A DNA stretch of 64,000 nucleotides from JACKHO01 sp041398745 (GTDB taxonomy: Bacteria; Planctomycetota; Planctomycetia; Planctomycetales; Planctomycetaceae), in assembly GCA_041398745.1 (NCBI GenBank), contig JAWKUB010000014.1, positions 46,624-110,623 of the forward strand, in the 5' to 3' direction. Shown piece after piece: positions 44,419 through 53,427 of this stretch (its first letter is position 1; each line of letters opens with the position of its first letter). The translations under genes were made by a program, and so were the position numbers. The notes under the pieces are model-generated. The model saw only the letters and a program-made list of their open reading frames with translations, was not told where the DNA came from and searched no databases.

Positions 44419-45948
44419 ATGGAACACAACGGCAAACTCTACATCGAAACAGTTGGCTGCCAGATGAATGTGCTGGACAGTGAACTCGTCGTTGCTGCTT
44501 TGCGGCAAAAGGGTTACGAATTGTGCGACGATCCGTTCGAAGCGGACACTGTCATTTTCAATACGTGCAGCGTGCGGGAACTGGCTGAGCACAAAACCTA
44601 CAGTTCTGTGGGGCGGCTGAAGCACAAGAAACGGAACCGACCGCATCAGGTCATTGGTCTCATGGGCTGCATGGCCCAGAAAGATCAGGAACTGGTCTTC
44701 AAAAAGGCACCGCACGTCGATTTGGTGGTCGGAACGGGGCAACTGGCGGAAATTCCGTCTCTCGTAGACGAAGTTCGTCGCACCCGGGAAAAGCAATTGG
44801 CCGTTTCGCTGGGGCGGCGCGATGGTTCTCGCACGGAAGTCGCCGACAGTTTCACCAGTTTCGATCCTCTCCGCGACGCCTCCATGCGGCCTTCCCCCTG
44901 GCAGGCGTATGTCCGCATTATGATTGGGTGCGACAAATTCTGTACGTATTGCGTCGTCCCCACCACACGCGGCCCGGAGCAGTCGCGTTCGCCGAAGGAT
45001 ATTGAGAAAGAAGTCCGACTGCTGGCGGCTCAGGGCGTGAAGGAAATCACCCTCCTCGGGCAGACCGTGAACAGCTACCGGCACGAGGAAGACGGTCAGA
45101 CGCACCGGCTCTCCGATTTGCTGCGTCGGATTCACGACATCGACGGCATCCTCAGGATCAAATTCGTCACGAATTTCCCGAAAGACATGTCGACCGAACT
45201 GCTGGAAACCATTCGGGACCTTCCCAAGGTCGCCCGCTATCTGCACGTGCCCTTGCAGGCAGGATGTGACGACGTCCTGAAACGCATGAAACGCGGTTAC
45301 ACCGTGGCCGACTATCGGGAAATGATGGACCGCATTCGGCAAATCCTGCCGGACTGTGCCGTGTCCAGTGACTTCATTGTCGGCTTCTGCGGTGAGTCGG
45401 AGGAGTCGTTCCAGGCGAGCATGGAATCGGTCCGGGAGCATCGGTTCAAGAACAGCTTCATTTTCAAGTACAGCCCCCGCCCTGGGACCAAAGCGTACGA
45501 GAACTTCGAAGACGACATTCCAGAGGATGTCAAAAAGCGTCGCAACAACGAGTTGCTGGCGTTGCAAAACCAAATCAGCCAGGAGGACAATCAGGCCTTT
45601 GTCGGCCGCCGGGTAGAAGTGCTGGTCGAGGGTCCCAGTAAGCACGCCGCGAAAAGCACGGTGCCCGATCTTCCTGCCTGGCATGATGGCTCAGGGGCCA
45701 GCGGCGATTCGTCAAACGAGCAGTTGGTCGAACTCGACGCCCCCGCCGCAGCACCCCGAACGGAAGCAATTCAGCTTGTGGGACGCACATTATGCGACCG
45801 AATTGTCGTATTTGATGGCAATCCCCGCCTGGCTGGGCACTTGGCGGAAATTGAAATCCACGAGGCACTGCCCACGACTTTGGTGGGGAGTATTGTCACG
45901 CAGCACGTCCAGGGCGATCCCCTGCAGCTCCTGCCCATTGTCGAGTAA
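44419..45948 (+). CDS. miaB: tRNA-2-methylthio-N6-dimethylallyladenosine synthase MiaB
   Basis: 509 residues, ATG at 44419. N-terminal UPF0004 domain with three cysteines (ETVGCQMNVLDSE, FNTCSVRE, LMGCMAQ), radical-SAM core with CDKFCTYCVVP (C-x3-C-x2-C, holding the second 4Fe-4S cluster), TLLGQTVNSY, FVTNFPKDMS and LHVPLQAGCDDVLKRMKRGY, and a C-terminal TRAM domain. It adds a methylthio group to position 2 of i6A37 in tRNAs reading UNN codons. There is an unusual insert between the TRAM halves (about 425-455, LPAWHDGSGASGDSSNEQ). The start is supported by the LYIETVGCQMN motif only a few residues in. Monocistronic. Confidence 0.96.
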   Translation: MEHNGKLYIETVGCQMNVLDSELVVAALRQKGYELCDDPFEADTVIFNTCSVRELAEHKTYSSVGRLKHKKRNRPHQVIGLMGCMAQKDQELVFKKAPHVDLVVGTGQLAEIPSLVDEVRRTREKQLAVSLGRRDGSRTEVADSFTSFDPLRDASMRPSPWQAYVRIMIGCDKFCTYCVVPTTRGPEQSRSPKDIEKEVRLLAAQGVKEITLLGQTVNSYRHEEDGQTHRLSDLLRRIHDIDGILRIKFVTNFPKDMSTELLETIRDLPKVARYLHVPLQAGCDDVLKRMKRGYTVADYREMMDRIRQILPDCAVSSDFIVGFCGESEESFQASMESVREHRFKNSFIFKYSPRPGTKAYENFEDDIPEDVKKRRNNELLALQNQISQEDNQAFVGRRVEVLVEGPSKHAAKSTVPDLPAWHDGSGASGDSSNEQLVELDAPAAAPRTEAIQLVGRTLCDRIVVFDGNPRLAGHLAEIEIHEALPTTLVGSIVTQHVQGDPLQLLPIVE

Positions 45949-46602
45949 ACCGCAGTACGGCTGTTCTCGCTCATCGCTTGCCGTTAACGGCATTCCTCGC
46001 CGGTTCGTTGTTGCAACCAACGTGCTGTCGGCAACTTCTGCAACACATCTGCCACGTTCGGGTGAAATTCGGCCTCGGCGCTGGACTTCTTAACACAGTT
46101 CCCGATATCAATCCGGCCCCTTCACGTTTCCCCTCTCAATCATTTCCAACCTCAAACAACATCTCTTTCAGTTCCACGGCTTCGTGTTGATCCCTCTCTA
46201 TTGAGAGGCGACCTTTGCGATTCCTTGTCCTGGCGGCAATGGCTCTGAGCTATTGGTTGTGACGTTGGCATTTGATGATTGCGTGTCGCGTGTTGGAATC
46301 AATTGAATGACAACTGACGGCTTGCAACTTGGCAGTTCCCATGATGTGGGCATTACCAATTGGCAAGGGAGGAATGCTGCGATTTCCCGAAAACTCGGGC
46401 GGTCGCGAAAAATTGCTGGAGGCCTGGTTTCAGGGAATCCGATGGTTAAGAAACCGGTGATTCCGTTCCACCTCAGCGTACCTGCTTGCAGGTAAAGAAT
46501 GGATTTGAGAGAGGACTCTCTTCTCACGAATTCGAGTTGAACACAGTGACGAAGTGACCGGCCCACGCTCGGTCAACGACAGCAGTGGCCACGGAGGAAT
46601 GC
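45949..46602. other. Gene-free stretch upstream of the FliA-type sigma gene
   Basis: 654 bp without a convincing gene; the minus-strand frame at 46198-46566 has no domain or family look. Short stems CCTCTC-TATT-GAGAGG (46193-46208) and GAGAG-AGGA-CTCTC (about 46507) are present. Promoters for the sigma gene must lie here but none is clear. Confidence 0.45.
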
Positions 46603-47379
46603 ATGACCACGAAGGTCAATGGTGATATTCAAGCGACTTGGACTGCCTTCAAGCAGGACCAGTCGAATCAAGAGCTCAGGAATCGCCTCATCGAAAGATA
46701 CTTTCCCCTCGTTCGCTTCAATGCCGAACGCGTGTGGGCGAAGTTGCCTGATGGCGTCGATTTGAACGACCTCATTTCCGCAGGCGTATTTGGCCTGATG
46801 GACGCAATCGAAGCGTTCGACATGGAACGAGGCGTCAAGTTTGAAACCTATTGTGTACCGCGTATCCGCGGTGCGATGCTGGACGAGCTTCGCACCATGG
46901 ACTGGGTACCACGCTTGGTTCGCAGCAAAGCCAGCAAGCTGGAAGCTGCCCGCAAACAGGTGGAAGCCGCAGTTGGTCGGCCTCCCACCGATCGAGAACT
47001 CGCCGCCAAAATGGAAATGAGTCTCGACGAGTTCGAGAAAATGAAGACGGAAGCCAGTGCCGTCGGCCTCGTTAGCCTCAACAAGAAATGGTACGAAACC
47101 GACAGCTCCAAAGATGTTCGCGAAGTGGACATTGTGGAAGACCAGAAGGGTGAAGACCCCACCTTCGGCATCCAGAAGCGCGATGTCATGCGACTGGTAA
47201 CGAAAGGTCTGAATCGCAACGAGCGACTCATCATCATTCTGTATTACTACGAAGAATTGACGATGAAGGAAATCGGCCAGACCCTCGGTCTATCAGAAAG
47301 CCGCGTCAGCCAAATGCACTCCAGCATTGTGGGACGCCTGAAAGATCAGCTGAAACGTCGTCGTCCTGAGTTCGCGTAA
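46603..47379 (+). CDS. RNA polymerase sigma factor, FliA/WhiG family
   Basis: 258 residues from the ATG at 46603, with GGAGGA four to five bases upstream; a GTG at 46585 is an alternative. Region 2: RYFPLVRFNAERVWAKLPDG, LNDLISAGVFGLMDAIEAFD, KFETYCVPRIRGAMLDELRT; region 3: VPRLVRSKASKLEAARKQVE; region 4: ELTMKEIGQTLGLSESRVSQ. The full sigma-2/3/4 order without region 1 is typical of FliA/WhiG-type alternative sigma factors. No flagellar or anti-sigma genes are next to it, so its regulon is unknown. Confidence 0.93.
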   Translation: MTTKVNGDIQATWTAFKQDQSNQELRNRLIERYFPLVRFNAERVWAKLPDGVDLNDLISAGVFGLMDAIEAFDMERGVKFETYCVPRIRGAMLDELRTMDWVPRLVRSKASKLEAARKQVEAAVGRPPTDRELAAKMEMSLDEFEKMKTEASAVGLVSLNKKWYETDSSKDVREVDIVEDQKGEDPTFGIQKRDVMRLVTKGLNRNERLIIILYYYEELTMKEIGQTLGLSESRVSQMHSSIVGRLKDQLKRRRPEFA

Positions 47380-47408
47380 AGTCGAACAGCTCACCTTGAC
47401 CTACGAAG

Positions 47409-47446
47409 CCGCCTACGAGTCAGCTCTGACTCCGGGCGGTTTTTTT
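47409..47446 (+). terminator. Rho-independent terminator after the sigma gene
   Basis: Stem CCGCC TAC GAGTCA / TGACTC CG GGCGG with a CGCTC-type loop, followed by seven T at 47440-47446; 30 bp after the stop at 47379. Confidence 0.7.
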
Positions 47447-47623
47447 GTTGGGCCCAAGGATCAAATCGCACATCAGGAAGCCCATACATCGACAGAACAC
47501 GCAATGGATTCGATGGGACAAGCCAAGCCCCTTCGGTTCCGTAGAGCAAAGTTGAATGTACCAAAGCTAGTAGTTCGTCTATCGCTAATTGTCAGGCAAT
47601 TCACTTCCGATGTGATGGGAATT

Positions 47624-47652
47624 CACAGACAGGAATGTCTGTTCCACCTGAC
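47624..47652 (+). repeat. Dispersed palindromic repeat, copy 6
   Basis: CACAGACAGGAATGTCTGTT followed by CCACCTGAC; the core is almost identical to copy 4. Confidence 0.7.
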
Positions 47653-48021
47653 ATTTATAGGTAGATGGACTACTAGAGGAAACACTGGGTTTCAGCCTGT
47701 CTGGCATTCCACAGATTACATGAATTGCAGGGAATTGCCACAGGTTTCCTGCATCATTCCCTGCATTGGCATTTTCGCCTTTGGGGATCATCTCCGGCTC
47801 CGAGAGAGGCGGGACACTGAGATTCCGCTATCACGGACTTGATTTCGCAGATCAAATGCTAGGTTACAAAAACTGCCCTGAATGCCACCAAGAAAGCGTC
47901 GGTGCCTTGGAAACGTCCAGTGGATCCTCAAAATCATGTTTACAGGGGTCTGCACCACTCCTTACGTTGGACCGGTTCAATTGCCTGAAGTTCCCCACGG
48001 ATAGTGGGCGCGGGTTTTGGG

Positions 48022-48873
48022 TTAGGTGGTTTGTTGGAATTGGGCTGGGCTTTTGTAGTCCAGGGCGGAGTGTTTGCGGATGGTGTTGTAGAACGCTTCG
48101 ATGTACTCGAACAGACTCAGTCGAACTTCGGAACGGGTCTGGTACTGCTCGTGGTGAATCAACTCTTTCTTCAGCGTGGCAAAGAACGATTCCATCGGAG
48201 CGTTATCCCAGCAGTTTCCTTTGCGGCTCATGCTGCACTCAAAGCCATTCACTTTGAGCAACTGCTGATACGCTTCACTGGCGTACTGGCTGCCTCGATC
48301 GGAGTGACAGAGGACTGGTCCTCGGGCCGTTCGCGAACAACGGCTTGCTGCAGGGCATCCAGCGCCAGTTGCGAAGTCATCGAGGCATCTACGGACCAGC
48401 CCACGACCTTTCGCGTAAACAGGTCCAGCACCACGGCCAGGTACATCCAGCCGGCGTTCGTCCAGATATACGTGATGTCACTGAGCCACACTTCGTTTGG
48501 TTTCGATGGTGAATCAAATTCACGATCCAACACATTCTGTGCGACAGGATGATCATGTTTCGAGTTCGTCGTCGCTCGGAATTTCTTCTTTGTTTTCAGG
48601 CGAATGCCAGCGTTTCGCATCAGTTTTGCCACGGTATTCACGCACACGTCGTACCCCGATCCAGCAATTCCCGATGCACCCGCGGTGATCCATACACCTG
48701 TTTTCTCTTGAGGTGAATGTCTTCGATTTCCGCCGTCAGCGACTCCGCTCGCTGAGACGATTCACCACCGACCGCTTCTTCCACGCGTAGTAACCACTGC
48801 ATGAGACCTCGAACGTTTCGCCAGGCGTCACCTCAAAGTCCTGTTCATGCTCGGAAATGAACTGGAACCTCAC
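48022..48873 (-). pseudogene. IS3-family transposase OrfB, frameshifted
   Basis: From a GTG at 48873 that overlaps the OrfA stop. The DDE domain is readable in three frames: DFEVTPGETFEVSCSGYYAW; then EDIHLKRKQVYGSPRVHREL; then VNTVAKLMRNAG and PNEVWLSDITYIWTNAGWMY (first Asp); then GPVLCHSDRGSQYASEAYQQ (second Asp) and NCWDNAPMESFFATLKKEL (Glu). Single-base losses near 48780, 48640 and 48325 break it. The catalytic residues remain, so the decay is fairly recent. Confidence 0.85.
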
Positions 48874-49186
48874 TGACTTTCCTTCGCGAAAAAGGCCGTG
48901 GCTTTTTTTAAAATGTCTCGCTCCATTCGCAGCTTGCGATTCTCTTCACGCAGTCGCTTGAGTTCGGCTTTTTCATCTTCATTGAGACCCTGCGACTTCT
49001 TTTCTTGGACACGAATTTCAGCCTCCAGTTACGAATCAAATTCTGATGCAGTCCCAGACTACGAGCTGCCTCCGCAAGACTGTACCCCTGCTCGGTGACC
49101 AAGCTCACAGCATCTCGCTTGAACTCTTCAGAAAACGACCGACGCACACGTCCGCCGGACTTCGACGAACCATTTGACTTGGACAT
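48870..49186 (-). pseudogene. IS3-family OrfA (HTH), frameshifted
   Basis: ATG at 49186 with AAGGAG upstream. HTH_Tnp_1 region RRSFSEEFKRDAVSLVTEQG, YSLAEAARSLGLHQNLIRNW intact. A one-base loss near 49020 shifts the frame; the expected leucine-zipper part (EKAELKRLREENRKLRMERD, then ILKKATAFFAKESQ) is found in the next frame and ends at 48870. Confidence 0.85.
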
Positions 49187-49382
49187 AGGGAACTCCTTCC
49201 AGAGAGCATACACTCTCAATCAGGCGCCCACTATCCGTGGGGAACTTCACAGGTCGCTGTTCGTGACTTTTCGTGTTTTTTGTGGCTAATCTTCACCAAA
49301 ATATGTTTGAAGTGGTAGCTTGCGACGAGACTCAGTATTTCACAGCGAATGACAGAAATGCCACAAAACTTCGACGACGACC

Positions 49383-50006
49383 ATGAACGCACACGTATTT
49401 GACATTGATGGAACTCTGCTCGAATCATTTGCGACTGACAGCGAACTGTTCGTTACAGCAATCAAAAAGGTGCTTGGCGTTTCCGAGGTCAACACGAATT
49501 GGTCCTCGTATCCTCACGTGACCGATCAGGCCATCGTCCGTGAAATCATGCGGATGCATGACATCGAGCCCAGCACGGAACTTCTCGAACGCACAAAGCA
49601 AGAGTTTGTGTCGTTGCTCAAAGCACACATCGAAGCAACGGGGCCCTTTCCAGAAATCCCCGGCGCGAAGAAGTTCATGGCAGACTTGATCGCCAGTCAG
49701 CAGAACTTCGTCGCCTATGCCACCGGCGGATGGCGGGAGTCGGCTCTGCTCAAGCTGACGACTTCGGGGTTCCCAGTGGATGGCGTCCGGCTCTCGACGT
49801 CGAGTGAATATGAAGAGCGAGTCTCCATTATGCGGGCCGCCCTGACAGGCATGTCCCGTACTCTCGGAAGTGTCACTTACTACGGCGATGGAGTGTGGGA
49901 CAAAGCAGCGGCAAGCGAACTGGGTTGGAACTTCGTTTCGGTTGGCATAACACTGAATGGAATTCGAGATTTCAGCGACTTATCCATACGTGTTCCATTC
50001 CAGTAG
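49383..50006 (+). CDS. HAD-superfamily hydrolase
   Basis: 207 residues, ATG at 49383. HAD motif I HVFDIDGTLLES (nucleophile Asp and general acid Asp), motif II region YATGGWRES, and motif IV YYGDGVWDKAAASELGWNFV. The helical cap between motifs I and II (about 15-95) is the C1 type of phosphoglycolate-phosphatase-like enzymes. Probably a small-molecule phosphatase. The gene begins 133 bp from the right end of the IS element, so its natural promoter region may have been altered. Confidence 0.87.
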   Translation: MNAHVFDIDGTLLESFATDSELFVTAIKKVLGVSEVNTNWSSYPHVTDQAIVREIMRMHDIEPSTELLERTKQEFVSLLKAHIEATGPFPEIPGAKKFMADLIASQQNFVAYATGGWRESALLKLTTSGFPVDGVRLSTSSEYEERVSIMRAALTGMSRTLGSVTYYGDGVWDKAAASELGWNFVSVGITLNGIRDFSDLSIRVPFQ

Positions 50007-50056
50007 ACCCGCCATCAATTCAGGTAATAACGGAACCGCCAATTGAGTTCTTCGAT

Positions 50057-50785
50057 TCATTCGATGACATCGGCGGACAGGTCAATTTCCCATCGCGTCT
50101 CGATGGTGCATGCCACCTCGCTTGCGAGTGGATACCAGCGCTGAGCGTTGTTCAGGATTTCTCCATCGGCGGACGCGATGATTTCTGCGGCAGTAGCCAG
50201 AATGGGGTCGGGATCGGGGACAAGATCCACTTCCCAGTTCCAGCCGTGTTCTGAAGCGAGTTCGAGCATCAGGGTGCGGAGCCTTCCGCTGTTCGAGACG
50301 GGTGCGTCGAGCAGCCAGCGGACGCAAGCAATTCCGAGTCGTTGACAGTACTCACCAATCAGGCAGAGGGCAGGAACGGTTTCACTCACCTTTCGGTAAG
50401 AACCGTGCATACTGGCCATGTCTCGAATACAGCCATCCTGCCCACGGAGCAGTATGCCACCAGAGAGTGCGGCTTCAATCGACGTCAACACGTTGTATCC
50501 ATCGACCCACAAGAACTCTCCCTGCAACTCAATCGCTGCCACTTGATGAGCCTGTCGCCGCTTCCGCTGATCCGTCGTGCAAGTGCAGCGGGAGACGGCT
50601 GTCCGTTGCCGCGCGGTGAGTCCATGACGATCGCCCACCAGCTTCAGAGACGATGCCAATGCGTAGCCGCGACTCAGCAGCCAGCTCAACTCGGCCGTCG
50701 CCGTTTGCAACGACGGGATTTGGTCTGGAGCAAATAGTCGGGCATCTTCGGGGTGCGGTCCCCGGTGGCGTCGCTGATCGGGCAT
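50057..50785 (-). CDS. DUF434 / DUF5616 protein
   Basis: 242 residues, ATG at 50785. N-terminal DUF434: HPEDARLFAPDQIPSLQTAT, AELSWLLSRGYALASSLKLV, GDRHGLTARQRTAVSRC. C-terminal DUF5616, which looks PIN-like: FLWVDGYNVLTSIEAALSGG, then DAPVSNSGRLRTLM and PDPDPILATAAEIIASADGE, with acidic residues placed as in PIN nucleases. A nucleic-acid role is a plausible inference; no function is established that I know of. It is 14 bp upstream of the next minus-strand gene, though the products look unrelated. Confidence 0.87.
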   Translation of the reverse strand: MPDQRRHRGPHPEDARLFAPDQIPSLQTATAELSWLLSRGYALASSLKLVGDRHGLTARQRTAVSRCTCTTDQRKRRQAHQVAAIELQGEFLWVDGYNVLTSIEAALSGGILLRGQDGCIRDMASMHGSYRKVSETVPALCLIGEYCQRLGIACVRWLLDAPVSNSGRLRTLMLELASEHGWNWEVDLVPDPDPILATAAEIIASADGEILNNAQRWYPLASEVACTIETRWEIDLSADVIE

Positions 50786-50799
50786 ATGTGTGCCTCACC

Positions 50800-51594
50800 T
50801 CACTTCGACGCCGTATCGGTCTCGGTCGCCTCATCAACGAACAATGACATCGGGAAATGACTGGTTGACAGTTTCGTAATACTGTCAGCACGAATTTCCA
50901 CTCTCAGCGACTTGGCCAGGTAACCTGTCCGCTCATGCCAAACTGTGAGCTCGTGCTCACCGACAGGCAAGTTTTTGATACGGAATCGCCCCTCGGAATC
51001 GGTCACGGTCGCATAGGGATGGTCCGTGACAATCCACCAGCCGCACATGTATTGGTGAAAGTCGCACGAGGCCCGAACCGGTAGGCGTTCAGGCTCCCTC
51101 AAATGGAAATCAGACGACTCGCCGGGTAACGCACCTGGAAGCGTATTGGCAAAAGCTGCGTATCGAATGTTGTGCGGCGTGGGATCGAGTGACGAAATGT
51201 GGAGAGTCTGCCGCGTTTGCAGACAAAGCATGTGCGGCACGAAGCGACAATCTCGAATGACCTGATCAACTGCACTGGGAGCAGACTCAACTAAATCCGG
51301 ATGGATTCGGCTTGGCCGCTTCCGCAAATAAACGGCCGCGTAGCGAAGTCCCCCCGTTTTACGATCAACAACCAGTGAATCATCAGGAACATCATTGGCG
51401 GGGCAAAGTGTCTCGGCCGTTGCCCGTGGGGGAAGTGTGGGAATGCGTCCATCAACCACAATTTGCCCCTCCAGCGTGCCCCATCCGCCGGGAACTTCAT
51501 CTGCGCGCAATTCATCCGAACTGAAAACTGCAACCGTGAGTGGCGACAGCATCAGCAAAACGATCGATAAGTGGCGGCAGTTATGCGGAACCAT
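50800..51594 (-). CDS. Secreted cupredoxin/carboxypeptidase-regulatory-like protein
   Basis: 264 residues from the ATG at 51594 (a longer frame to 51630 adds a polar leader). Signal peptide about 1-30 (IVLLMLSPLTVAVFSS). N-terminal beta segment GTLEGQIVVDGRIPTLPP; middle cupredoxin-like part with RFVPHMLCLQTRQTLHISSL, DPTPHNIRY and RASCDFHQYMCGWW; C-terminal carnitine/carboxypeptidase-regulatory-type unit VTDSEGRFRIKNLPVGEHEL. The C-H-M-H arrangement resembles type 1 copper sites, so a periplasmic copper protein is possible. Similar proteins are often annotated vaguely in planctomycetes. Confidence 0.8.
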   Translation of the reverse strand: MVPHNCRHLSIVLLMLSPLTVAVFSSDELRADEVPGGWGTLEGQIVVDGRIPTLPPRATAETLCPANDVPDDSLVVDRKTGGLRYAAVYLRKRPSRIHPDLVESAPSAVDQVIRDCRFVPHMLCLQTRQTLHISSLDPTPHNIRYAAFANTLPGALPGESSDFHLREPERLPVRASCDFHQYMCGWWIVTDHPYATVTDSEGRFRIKNLPVGEHELTVWHERTGYLAKSLRVEIRADSITKLSTSHFPMSLFVDEATETDTASK

Positions 51595-51726
51595 GATTTC
51601 GCTTCGGCCGGGCCAGAGTGACTTCGACACGTTCAGTGTAGTCAGATGATCTACAGAAAAGCATCAGGAGACACAAATGTGAAGGGAAACCCCTGCCTCA
51701 TGGCATTGCGGCGGCTGTGAATTCGC

Positions 51727-51732
51727 TACAAT
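51727..51732 (+). promoter_or_regulatory. Possible -10 box upstream of serC
   Basis: TACAAT 106 bp before the serC ATG, preceded 15 bp upstream by TTGCGG (51706-51711). The 12-base context TACAATCTGGMC also occurs at 15088 before the methyltransferase ATG, where no -35 is visible. Weak call. Confidence 0.3.
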
Positions 51733-51837
51733 CTGGCCACAGATTACGAGTTCTCACTCGAATTGTGGACAACGCCTCTGGCGCAATGCAGTCCTTTGAA
51801 AAGTGTTCGTGCGAACTGAATAACAGGCGAAACGAAA

Positions 51838-52920
51838 ATGACGGAACGGATCTTCAATTTCTCAGCTGGACCGGCAGTGCTCCCCGTGGAAGTGCTGGAA
51901 GAAGCGAAGGAAAACCTGCTGTCTCTGGGGAACACCGGAATTGGAATTCTGGAACATTCGCATCGGGGTAAGGCGTTTCTAGCCGTCTACAATCAAATGG
52001 TAGATGACTGCCGCAAGGTGGCGAACATCCCGGACGACTACGACATTCTGTTCCTGCAGGGTGGGGCCTCTTCCCAGTTCTTCATGATCCCCATGAACCT
52101 GCTGGACGCTGACAAAACCGGCGACTACGTCGTTACCGGTGCCTGGTCAAAGAAAGCCGTCGGACAGGCGAAGCGGTTCGGTAGTGTGCACATTGCCGCT
52201 ACGAGCGACGACAAAAACTTCAGCTATATTCCGAAGCTGACAACGTGGTCAGACACACCTGCCTACGTCCACTTTACGTCCAACAACACAATTTTCGGGA
52301 CGCAGTTCGCAACCGAACCAAATGCACCTTCAGGAGTCCCGCTGATTTGTGACGCCAGCAGCGACATTTTCAGCCGGCCCATTGACGTGCGGAAATACGG
52401 TCTCATTTATGCCGGGGCTCAGAAGAACCTGGGGCCATCTGGCGTAACACTGGTCATCATTCGAAAAGACCTGGTGAAGCAGGGACCGCTTGATATTCCA
52501 GAAATGCTGCAGTATCGCACGCACGCCGAGAACGAATCAGCCTACAACACTCCACCCACCTTCGGCCTTTATCTGATGGGGCTGGTGTTCAAATGGATGC
52601 TCAACAAAGGTGGACTGGCCGAAATCGAAAAAATGAACCAGGCCAAGTCGAAGGTGTTGTACGACTACCTCGACCAGAGCACGCTGTTCCGTGGCACAGC
52701 CGAGTTGGACAGCCGTTCTCATATGAACGTGACTTTTGTCACCGGCAACGAACTCATCGACTCCCGTTTCATTGAAGCCGCCAAAGCCGCAGGATTCGAT
52801 GGACTGAAGGGACACCGCAGTGTCGGCGGTATGCGTGCCAGCATTTACAACGCATTCCCGGCAGAAGGCGTCTCAGCCCTCGTCGACTTCATGCGCGAAT
52901 TTGAAGAGAAGAACTCTTAG
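51838..52920 (+). CDS. serC: Phosphoserine aminotransferase
   Basis: 360 residues, ATG at 51838. Matches SerC throughout: FNFSAGPAVLPVEVLEEAKE, GILEHSHRGKAFLAV, FLQGGASSQFFMIPMNLL, DASSDIFSRPIDVRKYGLIY, the PLP lysine in AGAQKNLGPSGVTLV, TPPTFGLYLMGLVFKWMLN, and GHRSVGGMRASIYNA at the end. It transfers the amino group from glutamate to 3-phosphohydroxypyruvate in serine synthesis (also the pyridoxine pathway). Length is standard. A gamma-glutamylcyclotransferase-like gene follows 25 bp later and may be co-transcribed. Confidence 0.97.
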   Translation: MTERIFNFSAGPAVLPVEVLEEAKENLLSLGNTGIGILEHSHRGKAFLAVYNQMVDDCRKVANIPDDYDILFLQGGASSQFFMIPMNLLDADKTGDYVVTGAWSKKAVGQAKRFGSVHIAATSDDKNFSYIPKLTTWSDTPAYVHFTSNNTIFGTQFATEPNAPSGVPLICDASSDIFSRPIDVRKYGLIYAGAQKNLGPSGVTLVIIRKDLVKQGPLDIPEMLQYRTHAENESAYNTPPTFGLYLMGLVFKWMLNKGGLAEIEKMNQAKSKVLYDYLDQSTLFRGTAELDSRSHMNVTFVTGNELIDSRFIEAAKAAGFDGLKGHRSVGGMRASIYNAFPAEGVSALVDFMREFEEKNS

Positions 52921-52945
52921 CGAACACTGAACGGGACTCAGCGAC

Positions 52946-53344
52946 ATGCCCGAGTCACATTCCCATCTCGTTTTTGCGTACGGCACGCTCATGCGCGGGG
53001 ACTGTCGATTCTATCTGCTCCAGAATCAAGAGTTCCTGGGGGAAGCCAGTACGGTGCCGGGTTACCGAATTGTGAATTGCGGTTCGTATCCCGGCTTGCT
53101 GCTCGCCCCTGACTCTCCGCAACAGGTCGATGGTGAAGTCTGGGCCGTCACCGCCCAGTGCTTGCAGCGTCTCGATGAAGAAGAGGGAGTTGACGCTCAG
53201 CTCTATGAACGACGTCCAATTCGCCTTGAAGGCGATTTTTCTGAAGCCAACGTTGAGGCCTACTTCTACTTGCCCAACGCCTCCCAACTGCCCGACTGCG
53301 GTCGCTCTTGGCAGACTTTTCGCCGTAACTTCTCCGGAAATTAA
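52946..53344 (+). CDS. Gamma-glutamylcyclotransferase-family protein (AIG2-like)
   Basis: 132 residues, ATG at 52946. Family signatures VFAYGTLMRGDCRFYLLQ (the YGTL substrate loop), YRIVNCGSYPGLLL, and the catalytic-loop glutamate region LQRLDEEEGVDAQLYERRPI. Such proteins act on gamma-glutamyl amines or peptides, releasing 5-oxoproline; specificity varies widely. It follows serC by 25 bp. It is soluble and cytoplasmic. Confidence 0.88.
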   Translation: MPESHSHLVFAYGTLMRGDCRFYLLQNQEFLGEASTVPGYRIVNCGSYPGLLLAPDSPQQVDGEVWAVTAQCLQRLDEEEGVDAQLYERRPIRLEGDFSEANVEAYFYLPNASQLPDCGRSWQTFRRNFSGN

Positions 53345-53427
53345 TCGATGCGTTTGACCGACCGGTCTGTGCCAAATAGTCTGGGGGCGGAATGGAATTA
53401 GTGATCACGCACAAAGAGGCACTCGCG

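Larger units (their letters stand above)
47380..47985. other. Gene-free stretch between sigma gene and IS element
   Basis: 606 bp containing the terminator at 47409 and repeat copy 6. No gene; the open frame at 47396-47842 crosses both and is not credible. Confidence 0.5.
47986..49249 (-). mobile_element. Decayed IS3-family insertion sequence
   Basis: 1264 bp bounded by perfect 26-bp terminal inverted repeats (left 47986-48011, TGAAGTTCCCCACGGATAGT then GGGCGC; right 49224-49249) that begin TG and end CA, as in IS3 family members. Inside on the minus strand are OrfA (HTH) and OrfB (DDE) with frameshifts, so it is not autonomous. Flanks (TTGCC left, CAGGT right) show no target-site duplication, suggesting an old insertion or recombination. 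Confidence 0.88.

Noticed and set aside
44323..45684. A 453-codon open frame antisense to miaB
   Set aside because: It is the mirror of a clearly identified gene, has no domain, and its length follows from codon bias.
46198..46566. A 122-codon minus-strand frame upstream of the FliA-type sigma gene
   Set aside because: No ribosome binding site, domain or plausible composition.
47396..47842. A 148-codon frame after the sigma gene
   Set aside because: It crosses a Rho-independent terminator and a dispersed repeat.
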